From IMG/VR virus record IMGVR_UViG_3300042321_002277, positions 27,931 through 91,930 of that record: DNA of 64,000 bases, one strand, 5' to 3'. The position numbers were made by a program, and so were the translations under genes. This stretch comes from a virus. The notes beneath the pieces are model-generated. The model was not told where the DNA came from. It did no database searches and saw nothing but the letters and a program-made list of their open reading frames with translations. Shown one piece after another: positions 43,150 through 52,098 of the stretch (within the stretch, counting starts at the first letter, position 1; the number at the start of each line of letters is the position of its first letter).

Positions 43150-44127
43150 TTATGCGAAGTCAACTCGGGAGACGGCTGCAGCATTTGCAATACCGCCACC
43201 AAGCATCTCGTAGGCGTACCAGGAGAGCATTGGACCTTCACGCTTGACGAACATGGTGGTGTCCTCAAGGAAGTAAAGGCGACCAAGGAACTCAGGTGCA
43301 GCAAAGAGGAACATGCTGTTGTTGGGGACGAGGTCGTCCTTAATGGTGGTGATCCAGTTGAGGCTGCACCACTTGGTTGCCTCGCCTGCCCAGCCATTGA
43401 CCAGAATGTTCTGAGCCATGTCGCCACCGACTTCTTCACGAGTCCACTTCTCGAACTCGAGAGCAGTCTTCTGGTTGACAAGAGCGGTCTGAGGACGGAG
43501 GCGAGCGCCTGCGGTCATCATGAGCTTCTTGGCCTCAACGACGTTCTCACGAGTGAGACCGCCGGAGAGAGTCTTCCATAGCGTGATGTTGGTGCCGTTT
43601 GGACCGTAGGGAACTAGCTCGTTTGCGGTCATGAGGTCGTTGGAGAGCAGCGAATTGATCGTCTGGATGAACTTGCCGTCTTCCTCTGCCTGGAGATCCT
43701 TGAGCGCATTGTCGCTAATGACCTGACGGATGTCGAGATCATAGTCGTGAAGCTCCGCAACGTCCTTGTTGAACATTGGAGTTGCAATGCGGCTGAAGGT
43801 AACGAGCCAACGCTTACCGTAGATGTAGGTTCCGCTGGGGAACTCACCGAAGGGAATCGACATCGCTCCAGGTGAATCTGGCTCGAGTTCGACGACCTTG
43901 GACGGCTTATCGGTGGAGACCTGCTTGGTGAGGTCGTCGCCGGTAATGGTCTGAGCGGGGAGAATCTTGCGGAGGAAACCCTCTTCACGAAGCTTCATGC
44001 GGATGTAATCCGACGTAGCGCGTGCAACTTTGATAGTTGACTCTGGGTTAAACTCCATCTGGTCGATGTGCTGACGAACTACTTGGTTCGCCCGCTTTTC
44101 CATATCTGAAAGATGTTCTAGTGCCAT
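43150..44127 (-). CDS. Probable major capsid protein
   Basis: 325 residues. A helical N-terminus (M-E-K-R-A-N-Q-V-V-R at about 9-18) is followed by an HK97-fold-like order: R-K-I-L-P-A-Q-T-I (about 54-62), Y-I-Y-G-K-R-W-L-V-T-F (about 102-112), long helix with N-A-L-K-D-L-Q-A-E-E-D (about 141-151), and C-terminal strands ending in G-G-G-I-A-N-A. The position after protease and scaffold-like genes and before neck genes, plus AGGAG and its own hairpin, support a high-copy product. It is on the short side for a large phage capsid protein. Confidence 0.8.
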   Translation of the reverse strand: MALEHLSDMEKRANQVVRQHIDQMEFNPESTIKVARATSDYIRMKLREEGFLRKILPAQTITGDDLTKQVSTDKPSKVVELEPDSPGAMSIPFGEFPSGTYIYGKRWLVTFSRIATPMFNKDVAELHDYDLDIRQVISDNALKDLQAEEDGKFIQTINSLLSNDLMTANELVPYGPNGTNITLWKTLSGGLTRENVVEAKKLMMTAGARLRPQTALVNQKTALEFEKWTREEVGGDMAQNILVNGWAGEATKWCSLNWITTIKDDLVPNNSMFLFAAPEFLGRLYFLEDTTMFVKREGPMLSWYAYEMLGGGIANAAAVSRVDFA

Positions 44128-44144
44128 CTGTATTTACTCCTGGG

Positions 44145-44164
44145 TAGGTTTAGGTTTAGGTTTA
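44145..44164 (-). repeat. AAACCT triplicate repeat before capsid gene
   Basis: In the leader before the capsid gene, three tandem TAAACC/AAACCT hexamers lie about 17 bases upstream of the ATG, just ahead of the AGGAG. The purpose is unknown: a spacer, mRNA stabiliser or regulator site are possible. Confidence 0.6.
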
Positions 44165-44171
44165 ATTTGAA

Positions 44172-44747
44172 TTAGATTGCTGGCCACCAGTTGACGTAGA
44201 AATAAACCATATTTACGCCGTACTGGTTCTTGGCTACGCCTGAAGTAGCAATACCAATGACCTGGTTGGTGTTTTGAGTGGCATTTATGGCGTAGCCGTA
44301 TGCACTTGGAGTACCGGTGCTAGCAAAAGTAGCAATCTTGCCTGCTGCGGAAGTGCTAGCCATAAGTAGTTGACCTGCGGTGGGAGCACCGTCGTACTCA
44401 GTGGTACCGAGCTCGTATGCGCCGGTACCAACGAGGCAGCTAACGCCGACTTCGCCCTGAGCGACTTGAGTAGACTTCTGAGCAGCCATGTTGCCCTGAT
44501 AACGAACTGCATCGTTATCTTCGATACCGCCACGTGCAAAGAGTGGCATTGCATTACCGGTAGCTGCACCCTTTGCAAACTGGCCGCTGGTGTTAAGGTA
44601 GCCGATAGCGCCAGCAACAACACCAGTAGCGGTGGTGCCGTTATAGCCAGCAACGGGGCAAACGCGAGAAAGTTGACGCTCATCCCACCATCCACGGACG
44701 GGATCGAGCATGTTTGTGGTCATCTGAGTTAAGTTCTTGTAAGGCAT
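44172..44747 (-). CDS. Probable capsid decoration/head protein
   Basis: 191 residues, beta-rich and Gly/Ala/Thr-rich, with few charges. It contains V-A-G-A-I-G-Y-L-N-T-S-G and Q-V-A-Q-G-E-V-G-V-S-C, and ends Y-F-Y-V-N-W-W-P-A-I, which resembles small head-stabilising proteins encoded next to capsid genes. GGAG lies 8 bases upstream of ATG 44747. A promoter candidate and a small hairpin lie in the gap before it, giving it strong local expression. The role is inferred. Confidence 0.6.
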   Translation of the reverse strand: MPYKNLTQMTTNMLDPVRGWWDERQLSRVCPVAGYNGTTATGVVAGAIGYLNTSGQFAKGAATGNAMPLFARGGIEDNDAVRYQGNMAAQKSTQVAQGEVGVSCLVGTGAYELGTTEYDGAPTAGQLLMASTSAAGKIATFASTGTPSAYGYAINATQNTNQVIGIATSGVAKNQYGVNMVYFYVNWWPAI

Positions 44748-44758
44748 TGTTTATTCTC

Positions 44759-44773
44759 CGAATCTTGGATTCG
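44759..44773 (-). other. Small inverted repeat in leader
   Basis: CGAATC, loop CAA, GATTCG on the minus strand: a 6-bp stem in the leader of 44172-44747, just ahead of its ribosome site. May sit at the 5' end of mRNA from the promoter candidate directly upstream. Confidence 0.4.
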
Positions 44774-44776
44774 TAT

Positions 44777-44805
44777 AGTGTAGAACAGAAGTTCTTTCTT
44801 TTCAA
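44777..44805 (-). promoter_or_regulatory. Sigma70-like promoter candidate before decoration gene
   Basis: Minus strand TTGAAA (44805-44800), 17 bases, TACACT (44782-44777). The -35 matches 5 of 6 consensus positions and the -10 matches 4 of 6. It lies fully within the gap before gene 44172-44747 and could drive decoration plus capsid. Confidence 0.45.
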
Positions 44806-44806
44806 T

Positions 44807-45199
44807 TTAGCTGAGGAGAGCCTCGCACCAGGCCGACGAGGACTGGTTGCCAGGAACCGCAGCGGATTTTGCGGAAACAGAGGAAGGAACACCTACCGCA
44901 AGATTACGAGCCTGGCCCACTTCGGCCTGAAGGGCAGCAATCTTGTTGGTAAGAGACGCGATAGTCTTGAGAGCGCCATCATTTGTCATGATGTAGTTTG
45001 CGAACTCAGACTGACGAGCTGGATCAAGTCCAGCGTGTTTGACAAGGTCTGCAACCCGAGCTTCGGCTTCCTTACGAGAAACCGGGCTTGGAGTTGCAGT
45101 TGGCTGGGGTGCGGAGATAGTCGAAACCATCTCAGGCACACGCTCCATGAAAGATGCGATCTTTTCTAGCGCTTTAACTGGAATTTTAATATTACTCAC
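44807..45199 (-). CDS. Helical head-module protein
   Basis: 130 residues from GTG 45199 (GTGA overlap with the upstream stop; AAGGGA 7 bases upstream). It has an N-terminal A-L-E-K-I-A-S-F helix, a Pro/Thr-rich linker (about 29-42), a charged helix R-K-E-A-E-A-R-V-A-D-L, and a C-terminal Ser/Ala-rich tail. Scaffold accessory or internal head protein is a context guess. It carries the recurrent K-x-A tag seen in other head genes. Confidence 0.65.
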   Translation of the reverse strand: MSNIKIPVKALEKIASFMERVPEMVSTISAPQPTATPSPVSRKEAEARVADLVKHAGLDPARQSEFANYIMTNDGALKTIASLTNKIAALQAEVGQARNLAVGVPSSVSAKSAAVPGNQSSSAWCEALLS

Positions 45200-46746
45200 G
45201 ACTGAATCCCTTTATAGATTGAGTTAAGTTCATTGCGAAGACGGCTGGCGGAACGCAGAGTCTGGAACTTTGCGCCTGCGCGCTTTACAGCACCGTCACA
45301 AGTCTGAAGGAAAGAAACCTGAGCTGCGGAGAGCTTGGTAGGATCTACCTTACCTGCAGCAATCAGAGCAGAAGCCTTGGCGTAGGAGCGAACATCGGAC
45401 TCCTTCATGCCTTCCTGTTGCATGAGTGCCATAAGAGCAGCTTCATCCTCAGGAGTCATTGGAGGCTCTTGGCCCTCAGCACCCATCATGGCAGGATCCA
45501 TCATGGCGGCCATCTCGTCTGGAGCGCCACCGCCTGCTGGCATTGCAGCCATGTCCATAAGTGCTTGCTCGGCAGCAGCCTCTTCGTCAGAAGAAATTTC
45601 CTCTTCTGATTCGGGAGACTCCTCCTCGCCTTCCTCTTCCTCTTCCATCATTTCGTCTTCTGCGAGCTTACGAAAGGTGCGGCCCTTGCGGGAAGAGCCC
45701 TCCTTCTCTGCTTTAATCTCGGCTTCGAGTGCAGCAGCAGCCTTCTTTAGCTTCTTGAGCTGAGACATCTTCTCCTCAGCGTCATCGCCTGGCTTCTTGT
45801 CTGCCCAGTCTGGAACGCCATCGCCGTCGGCATCTGGCTTCTTCTTCTCAGACTTTTCGGCAGGCTTGGCATCAGCCTGAGCGCCGGCCATAACTTCTGC
45901 AAACTTAGGAGTGCCGTCGATCTCAGCAAGAATGTCGTAAGCTGCGATCTTCTCAGCCATGCCGTGAATCTGAGCTGCGGCTGCGGCTTGCTTCTCGGCC
46001 TGAATTACTGGAAGAACGTGAGGAGCTGCAAACTTGTCCATGACAGCGGTAACAGACTGAACAAAAGACTCAGCATCACGAGCGGCTGCAGTCTTCATGT
46101 CCTCGCGCATGGACAACATGTCACGGATGGCCATCTCGCGAATTGCAGCCAACTTAGCTGCAGCGTCCTTGCCCTGCTCCTTGGTGAGAGGGATGTTGCC
46201 ATCGTTATCAGCGTTTACTGGATAAGCAGCGGTGCCCTTAGCATCCTTCTTGCTGTTATCTGTTGCTTCTTGGTCTACGTTACCGGTGACGTAAGAGTCC
46301 GCCTTCTGAGAAGCCTTAACGATATTGCGAAGTTCTGCAGCAAGGCTGCGAGCCTCTGCAATAAATGCATCAGCGGCGTTCTTACCCGAGGGGTGAGAAG
46401 AACCGGGATCGTTGTTGTCATTAAGGTTGTACTTACGCTCGACCTCTGGTGCTTCACCAGATGGGCGAACCTTTACACCCTTGTTGTGTCCAGGATCCTT
46501 CTGCTGACTACCAGCTTCAAGCTTGGTGTCGCTGTCGGTTCCGAGAGGATACATTGCCTTGTTGTCAGCGGTGTTTTCTGCGTAGCGATGACCAACAACT
46601 GCAGGAGAGGTGTGGTCGTCAGCTGCAGAGTTGCTGCCGCTGGGGTGTGACGTGTTTAGAATGCTCTCGCCTGGATTCTCAGCGCGCTTCTGAGTAAGGG
46701 CGCGAAGCTGTTCGACTAAAGCGCGGTGTTCAAAGCTAGTGGCCAT
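45196..46746 (-). CDS. Acidic scaffold-like head protein
   Basis: 516 residues. The N-terminus (L-T-Q-K-R-A-E-N-P) is followed by a low-complexity D/N/S-rich part (about 25-125), two long helical regions (about 125-300), a D-A-D-G-D-G-V-P-D-W-A-D calcium-binding-like loop (about 308-319) and a stretch of about 35 mostly Glu/Asp residues (around 370-405), followed by Met/Ala-rich helices. Highly acidic, helical and adjacent to protease and capsid, it looks like a scaffold/core protein that the protease would cut. Not recognised by sequence. Confidence 0.65.
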   Translation of the reverse strand: MATSFEHRALVEQLRALTQKRAENPGESILNTSHPSGSNSAADDHTSPAVVGHRYAENTADNKAMYPLGTDSDTKLEAGSQQKDPGHNKGVKVRPSGEAPEVERKYNLNDNNDPGSSHPSGKNAADAFIAEARSLAAELRNIVKASQKADSYVTGNVDQEATDNSKKDAKGTAAYPVNADNDGNIPLTKEQGKDAAAKLAAIREMAIRDMLSMREDMKTAAARDAESFVQSVTAVMDKFAAPHVLPVIQAEKQAAAAAQIHGMAEKIAAYDILAEIDGTPKFAEVMAGAQADAKPAEKSEKKKPDADGDGVPDWADKKPGDDAEEKMSQLKKLKKAAAALEAEIKAEKEGSSRKGRTFRKLAEDEMMEEEEEGEEESPESEEEISSDEEAAAEQALMDMAAMPAGGGAPDEMAAMMDPAMMGAEGQEPPMTPEDEAALMALMQQEGMKESDVRSYAKASALIAAGKVDPTKLSAAQVSFLQTCDGAVKRAGAKFQTLRSASRLRNELNSIYKGIQS

Positions 46747-46773
46747 AATGGTGTAGTTCCTTTACGTTTGTAT

Positions 46774-48129
46774 TTATTCTACAGTGTTCTGACAAAATCC
46801 GCAAAAAATCAAATCATCTAGGTCGCTAGCGGAGGCAGCGGACTTGATGGAGTTAAGGGTCTCAAGCTGGTAACGAATATACTCTTTTGCCCAACTTGTG
46901 TCAATGTCGGAGGATAGCTTAATTGGGTTGGACTTTCCAATTTGAGTTCCGGCAATACGACCCATCAACGGAGTAGTGACGGATCTGTACGGGCTAATGC
47001 TGGAGCACAGCTCTGCAATCTTGCCGGAAATCTTCATAGTTGCAGGCTCATACAGCGAGCTTGAAACTAGGTCGTCCGCATTAAATTCTCGTAAGGCGTC
47101 TGCAACAGCAGATTTATTAAAATTAGCAGCCTGACTAGAACTCAACTTAGATCCCGTCATTAATGTGTAAAATTCTGCTGGACGCAGCATTACCCCATTA
47201 TCAGACAATCCACGCATTACAGAGTCTAGGTGGGTTGGGATATAGCTAGATAGTTTCTTGACAACGGTATCGACGTCTTCCTGATTATCTAGTACGACTG
47301 GGCGCATAACGCCGTCGATGCGCTTCTCCATCTTGGAGATTTTTTCAAGAATTTTACGCTTGTCTTCTGCTGACTTAAAGCTGCAATTAAGCGTAGCCTC
47401 TATACCTTGAATATCATTTAAAGTATAGCCTAGCTCTTCAGCTAAAGCAGCACCGCCTGCAACTCCAGTAGATGCTTTCTTTAAAGTATAAGCAACTCTA
47501 TCGGCAGGACGAATAACTCTAGAGATATCGAAGAAGGTAGAGCTGGGATTATCCACTCCTACTACCTTGCCGTCATCGAGAATCTTGCCCAAAGCTTCTT
47601 TGACGTGCCAGCAGTACTCTCGGGGAGTCTTTGCCTTATTAGAGCAAATTGAGCATACGTCGTGAGCGATTTTGCAAGCCATGGAGACCGGATAGCTGCC
47701 GTTGCGCTCTAACAAAGATAGCTCTTCGGCACACTTGGAGTTGTCGAGTTCCATAAGAAGCTCGACTCTGTCCATGTCCTCGTTGTATACGGCAGCCTTT
47801 ACAACGCCGTAGCTAGGATCCATAGGCGTATTCTTATGGTGCCGGAATACCTTGGCATGGCTGATAAAAGTGGGGTGATCTCGTTGAAGATTGGCTCGTT
47901 TCCAGCCATCGCCGTTTCTGTTAAATCCGAACTTCTCGGAAGCAGTCATGGCAATAGTGTGAACAGCCGTCTTGTCTCTCCCTGGAGTATAGCCCTCGAT
48001 CAGGCGAGAGAACATATTTGCTCTCTTCTCCTGACCAGAGTCCAGACCCTTAGATGAGAATCTAAGGATCTCGAACGGAGCGTCGCTACCGAGGTTAAAG
48101 TGATCTGGGCTGAAAGCTTTGATAAACAT
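46774..48129 (-). CDS. Prohead maturation protease
   Basis: 451 residues. F-N-R-N-G-D-G-W (about 69-76), then F-R-H-H-K-N-T-P (about 94-101) with the likely catalytic His, and Y-P-V-S-M-A-C (about 145-151) with the likely catalytic Ser, match the layout of large-phage prohead serine proteases. Just after comes D-V-C-S-I-C-x(10)-E-Y-C-W-H, typical of the subgroup and possibly metal-binding. The C-terminal 230 residues are extra helices, so a fused scaffold-type domain is possible. It lies upstream of scaffold and capsid genes, as expected. The protease should cut scaffold and head proteins during maturation. Confidence 0.85.
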   Translation of the reverse strand: MFIKAFSPDHFNLGSDAPFEILRFSSKGLDSGQEKRANMFSRLIEGYTPGRDKTAVHTIAMTASEKFGFNRNGDGWKRANLQRDHPTFISHAKVFRHHKNTPMDPSYGVVKAAVYNEDMDRVELLMELDNSKCAEELSLLERNGSYPVSMACKIAHDVCSICSNKAKTPREYCWHVKEALGKILDDGKVVGVDNPSSTFFDISRVIRPADRVAYTLKKASTGVAGGAALAEELGYTLNDIQGIEATLNCSFKSAEDKRKILEKISKMEKRIDGVMRPVVLDNQEDVDTVVKKLSSYIPTHLDSVMRGLSDNGVMLRPAEFYTLMTGSKLSSSQAANFNKSAVADALREFNADDLVSSSLYEPATMKISGKIAELCSSISPYRSVTTPLMGRIAGTQIGKSNPIKLSSDIDTSWAKEYIRYQLETLNSIKSAASASDLDDLIFCGFCQNTVE

Positions 48130-48138
48130 TGGAGTTAC

Positions 48139-49317
48139 TTATTGAACGGGTACGTCTCGGCCAACAACATTTTCATATATCGTTGGCGTATCGGAGAAGA
48201 ATCCTGGCTCAGCTCCTAATACAGCCGGATTGTAGCCAACTCTAGGTACTAATCCAGAGAGTGGACCGCCGGTAGGATCTTCTGGAGCGTTAAATCCGTA
48301 ATTATATAAGTTGAACAGCTGCGGAATAGTCATACCTGCAAGAGCTGCATACATTGGAGCTCTACCGAAGCCTGAACCTTTAGGCCCTGTAGGCATTCCT
48401 CCAAAAAGGGTTGGGGCTACTGCGGCTCTTACGCCTGCAGCAGTAGGGATTCTAGATCCAGGTCGAAGCAAAGGAGTTTGCGGGTTAAATCTAGCAGTAG
48501 TAGTTACAGGCGCACCTTTTCCTTTTCCTGATCCTGATCCTGGCCGGGTGGCGGTTATATCAACAGGAGGTGTGCTGCTACCTCTTATTAAGAGGTTTGC
48601 AGCACTTGGACTTACACCGGGACCAACCATACCTTGAGACGCCATAGCAGCACGTAATGCCGTAGGATTTGGAGTATCTACTGAAACTGGTTGACCTGCA
48701 CCTGAAACTGGACGCATTGCAACTGCGCTAAGAGGAGCCTCAACGCCCTCTAATTTATTAACAGCTCCAGTACGGACTCCTAAAGATCTACTAAGTTGTA
48801 AATCTGCTGCCGCTGGAGTCATGTACATTGGAGCTCTAGGGGCATTTGGAAAGTAGCTTCTTGGATCAAGTAAAGCTCTATTTAAAAAGCCCTTAGTTGC
48901 CCCATAAGCTCCAGCACCAGAAAGTAAAGTAGCCCCAGTACCAAAGCCGCTTTGATCGGCTCCTACAAAAGGAACGTCTAAAAACGGAGAATAGAATCCT
49001 GCGCTCGTAGGATCTAAAAAGGCCCCCGCACCATAGCTTTGCTGAGTCTCAATTGGCCGAGCTAGAAGCTCAGGAGCTCCGCTCATGGTTCCAGTGGGTC
49101 CACTCTGCACCTGAAATGGAGTTCCAGCATCTGAGAGTAGTCCTCCGCCAGAAGGAGTTGCTCTACCCAAATATGCCGGAGCATTCTGAGCGCCTCTTAC
49201 AGCGGAGGTAATATCTTCTGAGCCAAGAGGAGCGAGCTGTTGACTCGTAAAAGTAGGATCTTCTGCTCGCTTGGTATAGGCCTGGGCAAACTTAGCTGTA
49301 AGCTGATCTACGTTCAT
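48139..49317 (-). CDS. Gly/Pro/Ala-rich head-module protein
   Basis: 392 residues, low in charge apart from the N-terminus (Q-A-Y-T-K-R-A-E-D-P-T-F). The rest is rich in Gly, Pro, Ala, Thr and Arg with no predicted long helices except a short G-A-G-A-Y-G-A-T-K-G segment. This composition suggests a mostly disordered protein, possibly packaged with DNA or lining the head. It overlaps the upstream stop at 49317. No family is recognised. Confidence 0.65.
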   Translation of the reverse strand: MNVDQLTAKFAQAYTKRAEDPTFTSQQLAPLGSEDITSAVRGAQNAPAYLGRATPSGGGLLSDAGTPFQVQSGPTGTMSGAPELLARPIETQQSYGAGAFLDPTSAGFYSPFLDVPFVGADQSGFGTGATLLSGAGAYGATKGFLNRALLDPRSYFPNAPRAPMYMTPAAADLQLSRSLGVRTGAVNKLEGVEAPLSAVAMRPVSGAGQPVSVDTPNPTALRAAMASQGMVGPGVSPSAANLLIRGSSTPPVDITATRPGSGSGKGKGAPVTTTARFNPQTPLLRPGSRIPTAAGVRAAVAPTLFGGMPTGPKGSGFGRAPMYAALAGMTIPQLFNLYNYGFNAPEDPTGGPLSGLVPRVGYNPAVLGAEPGFFSDTPTIYENVVGRDVPVQ

Positions 49318-50612
49318 TATTTGCCCTTTCCGCTATCGGTAAGTCCAGTTAGCTTGGGAACCACGGAGTATTCCTTGTGCTGCTCACGCATCTTGTCTTC
49401 CATGGCCAGCATCTGATTCAACGAGAAGTCGTCAATCTGCTCGCCAGCCTCTAGTCTACGGCGCAACATGGAACGAAGCAATGGCTCGCTACGAGTTGCG
49501 GTAGGAGCAATAGAATTAATTTCAGACAAAGCCTGTTCGATTTCCTCTGGGCGACGAGATCCAATGATGGGATCAGTCTTCATGAGTTTGTGCAGAGTTA
49601 GAGCTTTATCGATTCGAGAAGACTGATCCACGAAGTCAGGATCGGCTAGCGTATCCAGGATTCCTCTTTGAATAGACTCGCTCGGAGTGTCGATGCCAGG
49701 ATTTAACTGCCCGGCGATTGTTCCTAAGTGCCCAGTCAGATCAATCAGCGATGCTTCTTTTCTAACGGGACGCTTAATCCCACACATATCATTGAGAAGC
49801 TGAGTGCGCTCTAAATGATTTACGTAAGCATCGTGTTCCGCCTCAGCAAGCTTGGTATTGAGCAACCGAACCTGGTTGAAGCCTTTGACAATGGAGTCCA
49901 GCGAATCCAGTTCCTCATTACCTAAAGAGAAATAACCAATCTTATCGGCAGCAAGCTTAATGCATTCTGCTCCGGTAATGCCAGTAGCCAAGCTAATGAC
50001 ATCCATTGCTTCCTTGCCATGACGCTCAAGCATTTCTCTTGCCCAATGCGTACGGCGATAGGCAGTTACGGAAGCAGTCTTTTCCTTGAAGTGGCTGATG
50101 CTCTTGGCAAGGCTTTCACAAGCCTGGTTGTATCTGTTTCTATTAGTTTCAATGGCAAGCTTTTCCTGCTTGTCCAAAGAGGCAGCACTCTTGCTCAAAA
50201 CATCAAACGACGGAGCTGTAGCCTGCTTTTCAACGAATAAAAAGCTATCGTCCTGGGCAGGCTCAAAATAGTTTGCAGACTCTGATAGATAAGAAAAAGA
50301 AGCCTGTGCTGCCTTCTTATTATCTACTGAAGCAGAATTTAAAATTCTAGCAACTGCTGCCTCGCCATCTGCTAGTGGAAAAGAGTTTCCTCTTTCCTCC
50401 AATCCGGCGGACTTAAAGTAAGCCAAGTGCGCTGCACCATTGTAGGCTTCTGCTGCTCGCAGAATATAATCATTAGGGTAGTCTCCCTGCGATGCAGCTT
50501 TTACAAGAGCGTCAGTCGGATCCAGGCCATCATTGACATAGCCGGCAGTCTTATTTACCAGCTGTACCAGGCGCTCTCTGTTATCCGAAGATATATGCTT
50601 TAAGTCGTTCAT
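49317..50612 (-). CDS. Helical head-module protein, unknown
   Basis: 431 residues, almost entirely helical and charged. It has repeated K-x-A tags: L-V-N-K-T-A (about 18-23), V-E-K-Q-A-T-A-P-S-F (about 127-136), V-R-K-E-A-S-L. Ends with a charged tail. It may be an internal head protein cut by the protease. Order between a large unrecognised protein and 48139-49317, with overlapping start and stop, supports co-translation. No family recognised. Confidence 0.65.
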   Translation of the reverse strand: MNDLKHISSDNRERLVQLVNKTAGYVNDGLDPTDALVKAASQGDYPNDYILRAAEAYNGAAHLAYFKSAGLEERGNSFPLADGEAAVARILNSASVDNKKAAQASFSYLSESANYFEPAQDDSFLFVEKQATAPSFDVLSKSAASLDKQEKLAIETNRNRYNQACESLAKSISHFKEKTASVTAYRRTHWAREMLERHGKEAMDVISLATGITGAECIKLAADKIGYFSLGNEELDSLDSIVKGFNQVRLLNTKLAEAEHDAYVNHLERTQLLNDMCGIKRPVRKEASLIDLTGHLGTIAGQLNPGIDTPSESIQRGILDTLADPDFVDQSSRIDKALTLHKLMKTDPIIGSRRPEEIEQALSEINSIAPTATRSEPLLRSMLRRRLEAGEQIDDFSLNQMLAMEDKMREQHKEYSVVPKLTGLTDSGKGK

Positions 50613-51505
50613 TGTTGCTCTATTTTACCCTGATTTTGATTTTCAACAAAACGAGGAGGATTATTGGGATGTAGGGCTGCCAGGTCCTGATCAGAATACT
50701 GCCCCGATCTAATAGGATCTGCTGGCAAGGCATTGTGATTCATAAGACCAAAGGTGAAAGATTTCAGCATTACGCTGACGATCTGAGATGTAAAGGTATC
50801 GTCTTCCTTTACTCCACCGAAGATAGCCTCAATCTTCTTGCGCTCATTAATATTGTCCTTGGCTAGTCCAATAAGCTCGGTGGCATTTCTAGCATTAGGC
50901 ATAATGCCGTTGGCAGCCTGGATACCCTTGGACAATACCAAGTTGTCAAATAATGTCTCAAAAAGCTTTTGCATCTGATGCTGAGAGCACTTCTCAATGG
51001 CTTCGATCATCTCTCGACCACCAAAGATAGCTACTCGTTTCCAGAAAGCCTCTGTGCTGAACGGAGCAGAGCGCATGATTGGCTCTATGACCCAACGGTT
51101 TAAGTAACCGTAATTAGTCAGGTTGTCCAAAACGTCAAAGAAGCATTTGACGTAGTATTCGACGACAGGTGCTTCGTGCCCAACTACCTTTGCGACTTCC
51201 TCAAAGGAGTAGCTGGCTAGTACACGGGTGTCGACGTCCAGGCGATACGAAGGCCCATTCTCGTAGAGCATGAGAGCGTCAGCAATGTCTGGATGAGCGT
51301 CTTTGTACGCCTCGACAACGTCGACCGGCTCTTGGCGAATTACCTTGAGCAGTGCGTAGAGTTCTCTTACGTACTTATCGTCGTCCTTGCGGGGTTCACG
51401 CCATTCGTCTAGTAGTTTGACTACATAGTTATAGCGCCAGTCTGGACTTTTAAGTCTACGTGGTGCCGGCTGGCGATTCGATAAAGATACGTTTGCTCTA
51501 CGCAT
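50609..51505 (-). CDS. Helical head-module protein with HTH-like segment
   Basis: 298 residues, helical, Arg-rich N-terminus. About residues 96-130 read Y-S-F-E-E-V-A-K-V-V-G-H-E-A-P-V-V and then Y-V-K-C-F-F-D-V-L-D, which resembles a helix-turn-helix followed by an F-F-D-V motif seen in unnamed phage proteins. It could bind DNA, possibly in packaging, but the evidence is slim. It starts 10 bases after the 51516 gene's stop and overlaps the next gene by 4 bases. Confidence 0.6.
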   Translation of the reverse strand: MRRANVSLSNRQPAPRRLKSPDWRYNYVVKLLDEWREPRKDDDKYVRELYALLKVIRQEPVDVVEAYKDAHPDIADALMLYENGPSYRLDVDTRVLASYSFEEVAKVVGHEAPVVEYYVKCFFDVLDNLTNYGYLNRWVIEPIMRSAPFSTEAFWKRVAIFGGREMIEAIEKCSQHQMQKLFETLFDNLVLSKGIQAANGIMPNARNATELIGLAKDNINERKKIEAIFGGVKEDDTFTSQIVSVMLKSFTFGLMNHNALPADPIRSGQYSDQDLAALHPNNPPRFVENQNQGKIEQQ

Positions 51506-51515
51506 TACGTCTTAT

Positions 51516-52094
51516 TTAGTCAGGCTTTTTAGTAAATCCAGCAGTCTGCTCAATTATGCCATCTCGGAGAGCTGGATGGACAGGGCTGTGGAGAGCTTTT
51601 GCTACACTACCAAAATAGCCTAGATTTTCTGGCTCTAGCTTTTTTAGCTTCTTAGCCGTATTAAACTCCTCAGCAATTGCCTTAATGGCTTTTCTTCTAG
51701 CTAAGGTAGTTAATAATCCCCCTCCTAATGCTCCGCCTGCAGCGCCGATGATGGCGCCAAGGTGTTTATCGCCAAGTCCTGCTCCAATGCCGTACCCGGC
51801 TGGACCTCCGATTGAAGCTCCTCCTAACGTACCAGCAAGCATGCTCAGCATTGGATACTTTACAGTCCAACTAACGTCCTCTGACGGAATGCCTGCAGCC
51901 TCAGCTAGAACTTGCGATATGTTATTTCTAACATGAGCGTGTCCGTATAGAGGCATTAAGCCTGGAACTCCATAAAGATAATCTGCTACTACGTGCCCCG
52001 GGTGGTTAGGATCTCCGAAAGGAACATCTTCTGCTTTTAGTCTTGCGGCCTGCTTTAACAGCATAGTGTGAACATTGTTTGCAATTTTGATCAT
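51516..52094 (-). CDS. Small head-module protein with Gly-rich hydrophobic segment
   Basis: 192 residues from ATG 52094 (M-I-K-I-A-N-N); the alternative TTG 52127 lies inside the upstream gene. The N-terminus carries L-L-K-Q-A-A-R-L-K-A. A glycine-rich hydrophobic segment (about 90-135, G-G-A-S-I-G-G-P-A-G, A-A-G-G-A-L-G-G-G-L) could span or perturb a membrane, like proteins ejected with DNA. It resembles the segment in 54965-55492. A role in DNA entry or as internal head protein is an inference. Confidence 0.65.
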   Translation of the reverse strand: MIKIANNVHTMLLKQAARLKAEDVPFGDPNHPGHVVADYLYGVPGLMPLYGHAHVRNNISQVLAEAAGIPSEDVSWTVKYPMLSMLAGTLGGASIGGPAGYGIGAGLGDKHLGAIIGAAGGALGGGLLTTLARRKAIKAIAEEFNTAKKLKKLEPENLGYFGSVAKALHSPVHPALRDGIIEQTAGFTKKPD

Positions 52095-52098
52095 AGTA

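Noticed and set aside
45964-46650. Plus-strand 228-residue frame with hydrophobic text
   Set aside because: It is antisense to the scaffold-like gene and an artefact of its Ala/Glu-rich codons.
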